The position numbers and the translations under genes were made by a program. Shown here in pieces: positions 60,970-64,000 of a DNA stretch of 64,000 nt. Position 1 is the stretch's first letter. The number at the start of each line of letters is the position of its first letter. The notes under the pieces were generated by a model, which saw only the letters and a list, made by a program, of their open reading frames with translations, made no database searches and was not told the origin of the DNA. The stretch is from Streptomyces sp. NBC_01551. Its GTDB lineage: Bacteria > Actinomycetota > Actinomycetes > Streptomycetales > Streptomycetaceae. Location: the NCBI RefSeq assembly GCF_026339935.1, contig NZ_JAPEPX010000001.1, positions 2,152,501-2,216,500 of the forward strand, written 5' to 3'.

Positions 60970-61269
60970 GCCGCCCTCCACCAAGGGAATCTCTCCTCGA
61001 TCCGCATACGAGTGCAGGAGTCTGCGCCGGAGATCCGGGAGTCGCCTCCCACTCCGCACGGGTTCAACGCGCGGGAACGTCAACGGGTGCGGCGCAAGGA
61101 TGCCGCAAAGGATGGCAGTTCATGGCGGATCGTGGGTGAGATATCCGTTTTGTAGCCAAACACCGCATGCGGGGGCGGTCGCTGGCGGTACGTTCATGCG
61201 CGCCGGGCAGGCAACCGCATCACACGTCACATGACCGGCAGCGCATTCCTCGCCAGAGAGGTCACGTCC
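60970..61269. other. Divergent intergenic region
   Basis: 300 bp between the hypothetical gene and the TPR regulator. It contains CGCATGCG (near 61168) and an AT-richer stretch TCCGTTTTGTAGCCAAAC (about 61144-61161), where promoters may lie. No recognisable operator, RNA or ORF. Confidence 0.5.
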
Positions 61270-62562
61270 ATGGCGGCGTCCCCCCACTCACCCAACTCCA
61301 CGTTCCGGCGGCTGCGCGGACCGCACTCCCCGGCCGAGTTCGCGGCCATGGTGCGCCGGGCTGCACGGGAGATCGGCGAAACGGTTTCCTGCGACGCCCG
61401 TTACATCGGCCGGGTCGAGTCCGGCGAGATCCGCTGCCCCAACTACGCCTACGAGCGGGTCTTCCTGCACATGTTCCCCGGCCGGACCCTGGCCGACCTG
61501 GGATTCCCGCCGCGCGAGGCCGTCCGCGGCCGGTCCGCGCAGCGCACCCCCCTCACCCCCAAGGAGAGCGACGTGCTGCGTCGCGCGTTCATGGCGGGCG
61601 GCTCCGCGACGGTGGCCGCCGCGACGCTGGGTCTCACCCTGCTCGGCGACGGCCGCCGCGTCCCCTCCCGCGCCGGCGAATCCGAGGCCGCGGCGGTCGA
61701 GGAGGCCGTACGCCAGATCCGGCTGCTGGACGACCGGCACGGGGCCGACGCCCTCTACCGGCGGGCCGCGGAACCCCTGCGCACCGCCTACGCGTTGCTC
61801 GACGCGGGGGCCACCCGGCAGTCCACCGAGGACCGGCTGCACGCGGGCGCGGGCGAACTGGCCGTCTCGGTGGGCTGGCTGGCGCACGACTCGGGCCGCT
61901 TCGACGACGCCCGCTCGCACTACGCCGAGGCGCTGGCCACGGCCCGGGTCTCGGGCAACGCCGGCCTGGAGGCGCACGCCTTCAGCAACATGGCGTTCCT
62001 GGCCGGGGACTGCGGGCGCGCCCGCGAGTCCGTACGCGCCGCCCAGGCGGGCCGGCGCGCGGCCCGCTCGCTGGGCTCCCCGAGGCTGCTGTCGCTGCTC
62101 GCGCTGCGGGAGGCGGGCGGCTGGGCGGGGCTGGGCGACCGCAGGGCCTGCGAGGAGGCGCTGACCCGGGCGCACACGGAGTTCTCCCGGGGCGGGACGG
62201 GCGCCGACCCGGAGTGGATGTCCTTCTTCGGCGAGGCCGAACTGGAGTCCCTGGAGGCGCGCTGCTGGGCGGCGCTCGGCGAACCCGCCCGCGCGGCCCG
62301 GCACGCCCGCCGCGCGGCCGACCTCCAGGACCCGCACTTCGCCCGGAACGTGGCCCTCTACACCGCCGAACTGGCCGACAACCTGGCCCACGCCGGCGCC
62401 CCCGACGAGGCGGCCTGGGCGGGCGGGCGGGTCCTGGACCTGCTCACCGAGGTGCACTCCACCCGGATCCGGTCGATGCTCTCGTCCACGGCCCGCACCC
62501 TGGTCCCCCACCAGCGCTCCCCCCGCGTCGGCGCGTTCCTGACCCGCCACGCGACCGCCTGA
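61270..62562 (+). CDS. TPR-containing regulator (NsdA/NsdB-like)
   Basis: 430 residues from ATG 61270. The N-terminal segment FAAMVRRAAREIGETVSCDA, with RYIGRVESGEIRCPNY, resembles a degenerate XRE helix-turn-helix. Then a short hydrophobic stretch (ATVAAATLGLTLL, about 120) and a series of TPR-like helices to the end. Such proteins in Streptomyces (NsdA, NsdB) repress sporulation or antibiotics; assigning this one to either is inference. ATG 61231 would add 13 residues without a ribosome site. Confidence 0.72.
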   Translation: MAASPHSPNSTFRRLRGPHSPAEFAAMVRRAAREIGETVSCDARYIGRVESGEIRCPNYAYERVFLHMFPGRTLADLGFPPREAVRGRSAQRTPLTPKESDVLRRAFMAGGSATVAAATLGLTLLGDGRRVPSRAGESEAAAVEEAVRQIRLLDDRHGADALYRRAAEPLRTAYALLDAGATRQSTEDRLHAGAGELAVSVGWLAHDSGRFDDARSHYAEALATARVSGNAGLEAHAFSNMAFLAGDCGRARESVRAAQAGRRAARSLGSPRLLSLLALREAGGWAGLGDRRACEEALTRAHTEFSRGGTGADPEWMSFFGEAELESLEARCWAALGEPARAARHARRAADLQDPHFARNVALYTAELADNLAHAGAPDEAAWAGGRVLDLLTEVHSTRIRSMLSSTARTLVPHQRSPRVGAFLTRHATA

Positions 62563-62618
62563 CCGGGCCGGGCCCGGCGCCACGGAGCCTGCGGGCGGGC
62601 CGGCGGGACCGGACGCCG

Positions 62619-62960
62619 TCAGACGCCGACGTACTCGTACACCGCGCCGTCGGGGTGCCGCAGGACGGCCCGGCGCCCGTTGGGCGTGTCCGCGGGGGCA
62701 CCGATCACCTCGGCCCCGGCGGCCTCGCCCGCCGCCACGACGGCGTCCAGGTCCGCCACGGTCAGCGTGGCCGACACCGCGGCGAACCGCTCCGCGATCC
62801 CGTCGGGCCCGGTGAAGAGCAGGAACGGACCGGTGCTCGCCAGCTCCAGCCCCGCGAAGGCGAACCGGGCCGCCGGTTCGCCGGTCAGCTCCTCGTAGAA
62901 GGCCACCGCCGCGCCGAGGTCGTCCACCCGCCGCCGGAGCACCACAGAAGTGATCGTCAC
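62619..62960 (-). CDS. VOC-family (glyoxalase/bleomycin-resistance fold) protein
   Basis: 113 residues from GTG 62960. One vicinal-oxygen-chelate module: VVLRRRVDDLGAAVAFYEEL, then ATLTVADLDAVVAAGEAAGAEV and RAVLRHPDGAVYEYV. Metal-ligand residues are only partly present, so enzymatic activity is uncertain. Single gene. Confidence 0.82.
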   Translation of the reverse strand: MTITSVVLRRRVDDLGAAVAFYEELTGEPAARFAFAGLELASTGPFLLFTGPDGIAERFAAVSATLTVADLDAVVAAGEAAGAEVIGAPADTPNGRRAVLRHPDGAVYEYVGV

Positions 62961-63026
62961 GGCCCCATTCTCACAGCCGCGCCCCGACCCCAACCAGCAG
63001 CCCCCGTACGGGACTTCGGGCCCCGG

Positions 63027-63623
63027 CTACGAGTCCAGGTGCCCGGTGTCGTTCCAGCGCTCCAGCGCGGGGGCGCCGTAGGCCCAGCCCAGCACCGAGA
63101 GGGAGGTCGGCTCCAGGCGGATGCGGGCGCCGAAGGAGACGTCGAAGCCGAGCCAGCGGGCGGCCAGGGTGCGCAGGATGTGGCCGTGGGCGAAGACCAG
63201 GACGTCGCGGTCGGCCGCGCGGGCCCAGGCGACCACCTCGTCCGCGCGGGCGCCGACGTCGGCGACGGACTCCCCGCCGGGGACCCCGTCGCGCCAGATC
63301 AGCCAGCCGGGCCGGACCGCCTGGATCTCGGCCGGGGTCATGCCCTCGTACTCCCCGTAGTCCCACTCCATCAACGCGTCCCACGGCTCCGCCTGCACGC
63401 CGAACCCGGCGAGCTCGCAGCTCTCGCTCGCGCGCACCAGCGGGCTGGTGCGGACCTCGACGCCGGGCAGGCCCTTCCACGGATCGCGCGCCAGCCGCTC
63501 GCCGAGCAGCTTCGCGCCCCGCTTGCCCTCCTCCAGCAGGGGCACGTCGGTGCGTCCGGTGTGCTTGCCGAGCTGGGACCACGCCGTCTGGCCGTGGCGG
63601 GCCAGCAGGATGCGGGGGGCCAT
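63027..63623 (-). CDS. Histidine phosphatase family protein
   Basis: 198 residues. Catalytic RHG motif in [11 protein letters not shown] (His 10), second His in VFAHGHILR, and acidic residue in [10 protein letters not shown] (acid/base region). Similar to phosphoglycerate-mutase-like phosphatases. Substrate unknown. Divergent from the last gene, with a palindrome upstream. Confidence 0.9.
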   Translation of the reverse strand: MAPRILLARHGQTAWSQLGKHTGRTDVPLLEEGKRGAKLLGERLARDPWKGLPGVEVRTSPLVRASESCELAGFGVQAEPWDALMEWDYGEYEGMTPAEIQAVRPGWLIWRDGVPGGESVADVGARADEVVAWARAADRDVLVFAHGHILRTLAARWLGFDVSFGARIRLEPTSLSVLGWAYGAPALERWNDTGHLDS

Positions 63624-63647
63624 GTCAATTCTCCCGGGCCGTGTGGA

Positions 63648-63662
63648 TGCATACGGTATGCA
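63648..63662. promoter_or_regulatory. TGCATAC palindrome upstream of the histidine phosphatase
   Basis: TGCATAC-G-GTATGCA is a perfect 15-bp palindrome 25 bp upstream of the phosphatase start. It shares CATAC/GTATG half-sites with the second palindrome at 63747. Confidence 0.55.
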
Positions 63663-63746
63663 CGGATTCGCGGCTTTCCCTGCGATTCCGTCGTCCGCCC
63701 ATCATCCAACACACGAACACCAGGCAACTCCTCGCACCTCACGCGC

Positions 63747-63763
63747 GTCATACACCGTATGAC
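63747..63763. promoter_or_regulatory. GTCATAC palindrome over the start of the last gene
   Basis: GTCATAC-ACC-GTATGAC, a perfect 7-bp-arm palindrome, contains the ATG (63759) of the downstream gene. It is 99 bp from its sister palindrome. A regulator bound here would block initiation, perhaps of a leaderless mRNA. Confidence 0.55.
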
Positions 63764-64000
63764 CAAACGGCAGCGGCCTACGCGATGGTGGGCAGAACTG
63801 CTGCTCCTGGGACTCGTCTACGGGGCGTACTCGGGCGGCAGACTCCTCGTACGCGGCGACGTGGCGCTCGCCACGGAGCACGGGCTCGCCATCCTGGACG
63901 TCGAGGGACCGCTCGGCATCGACTTCGAACGCCCGCTCAACCGGCTCTTCTCGGAGACGGGCTGGCTCGGCATACCCGCCGACTTCATATACGCCTCGAT
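63759..64000 (+). CDS. Start of a PAP2-like membrane protein (partial)
   Basis: First 80 codons, open to the window end. MTKRQRPTRWWAELLLLGL begins a membrane helix (AELLLLGLVYGAYSGGRLLV), followed by LDVEGPLGIDFERPLNRLFS. This resembles the N terminus of actinobacterial PAP2/inositol-phosphorylceramide-synthase-like phosphatases; the active-site motifs lie outside. No ribosome site is visible within 12 bases, and a palindrome overlaps the start, suggesting a leaderless transcript. Confidence 0.65.
   Translation, partial: MTKRQRPTRWWAELLLLGLVYGAYSGGRLLVRGDVALATEHGLAILDVEGPLGIDFERPLNRLFSETGWLGIPADFIYAS

Overview
The window reads as chromosomal DNA of a Streptomyces (or very close actinomycete). 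GC is very high, nearly all third codon positions are G or C, and gene families typical of the genus are present: a desferrioxamine cluster with IdeR/DmdR-type iron boxes, the cebR-cebEFG-bglC cellobiose locus with a perfect CebR box, adpA next to oligoribonuclease, and glmS2. From position 20 kb to 49 kb the gene order matches what is known for the core region of S. coelicolor around SCO2774-SCO2798. I see no phage, insertion sequence, CRISPR array or rRNA. One tRNA gene (His) is present.

Layout. 1-6.6 kb: end of a DUF937 gene, an acetyltransferase, an EamA exporter divergent from a LysR regulator, a Tat-type GH3 hexosaminidase, a secreted S37-type tripeptidyl aminopeptidase and a small secreted protein. 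6.8-15.1 kb: a 1266-residue fused ABC exporter, a two-gene operon of agmatinase-family ureohydrolase and ThDP enzyme, and a divergent PucR regulator. 15.2-20.9 kb: acyl-CoA dehydrogenase, thioesterase II, a DUF4253 gene, a MarR regulator facing an SDR gene that has lost its middle (pseudogene), and a conserved phosphatase-type gene. 20.3-26.9 kb: TetR regulator with a divergent leucine-catabolism operon (carboxylase beta, carboxylase alpha, HMG-CoA lyase, acyl-CoA dehydrogenase). 26.9-34.4 kb: iron region, with siderophore-binding lipoprotein and siderophore-interacting reductase, then desABCD, each transcription unit headed by an iron box. 34.4-38.5 kb: amino-sugar genes, a GH20 hexosaminidase with a DasR-like (dre) site, and glmS2. 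38.6-42.9 kb: acetate permease, universal stress protein, adpA and orn. 43-48.7 kb: tRNA-His and cebR/cebEFG/bglC. 48.7-64 kb: accessory genes, including a DsbB-like protein with a 54-residue partner, a two-component system, an MFS transporter with an octapeptide-repeat tail, a TPR regulator, and a partial membrane protein at the end.

How the parts work together. Much of the window joins nutrient sensing to development: chitin-derived amino sugars (GH3, GH20, GlmS), cellobiose (ceb/bglC), iron (des) and the pleiotropic regulator AdpA lie within about 15 kb.

The most unusual observations are: a Streptomyces-type intergenic repeat lying in frame inside the carboxylase alpha-subunit gene; an adpA gene with no TTA codon, which would free it from bldA translational control; an SDR gene with an internal deletion plus frameshift beside an intact operator; an unannotated 29-codon ORF with its own terminator beside the hexosaminidase; a GxxxSPGA octapeptide tail on an MFS transporter; and a ThDP-enzyme/ureohydrolase pair whose chemistry recalls the first steps of clavam biosynthesis. 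I did not find a clearly new multi-gene system.
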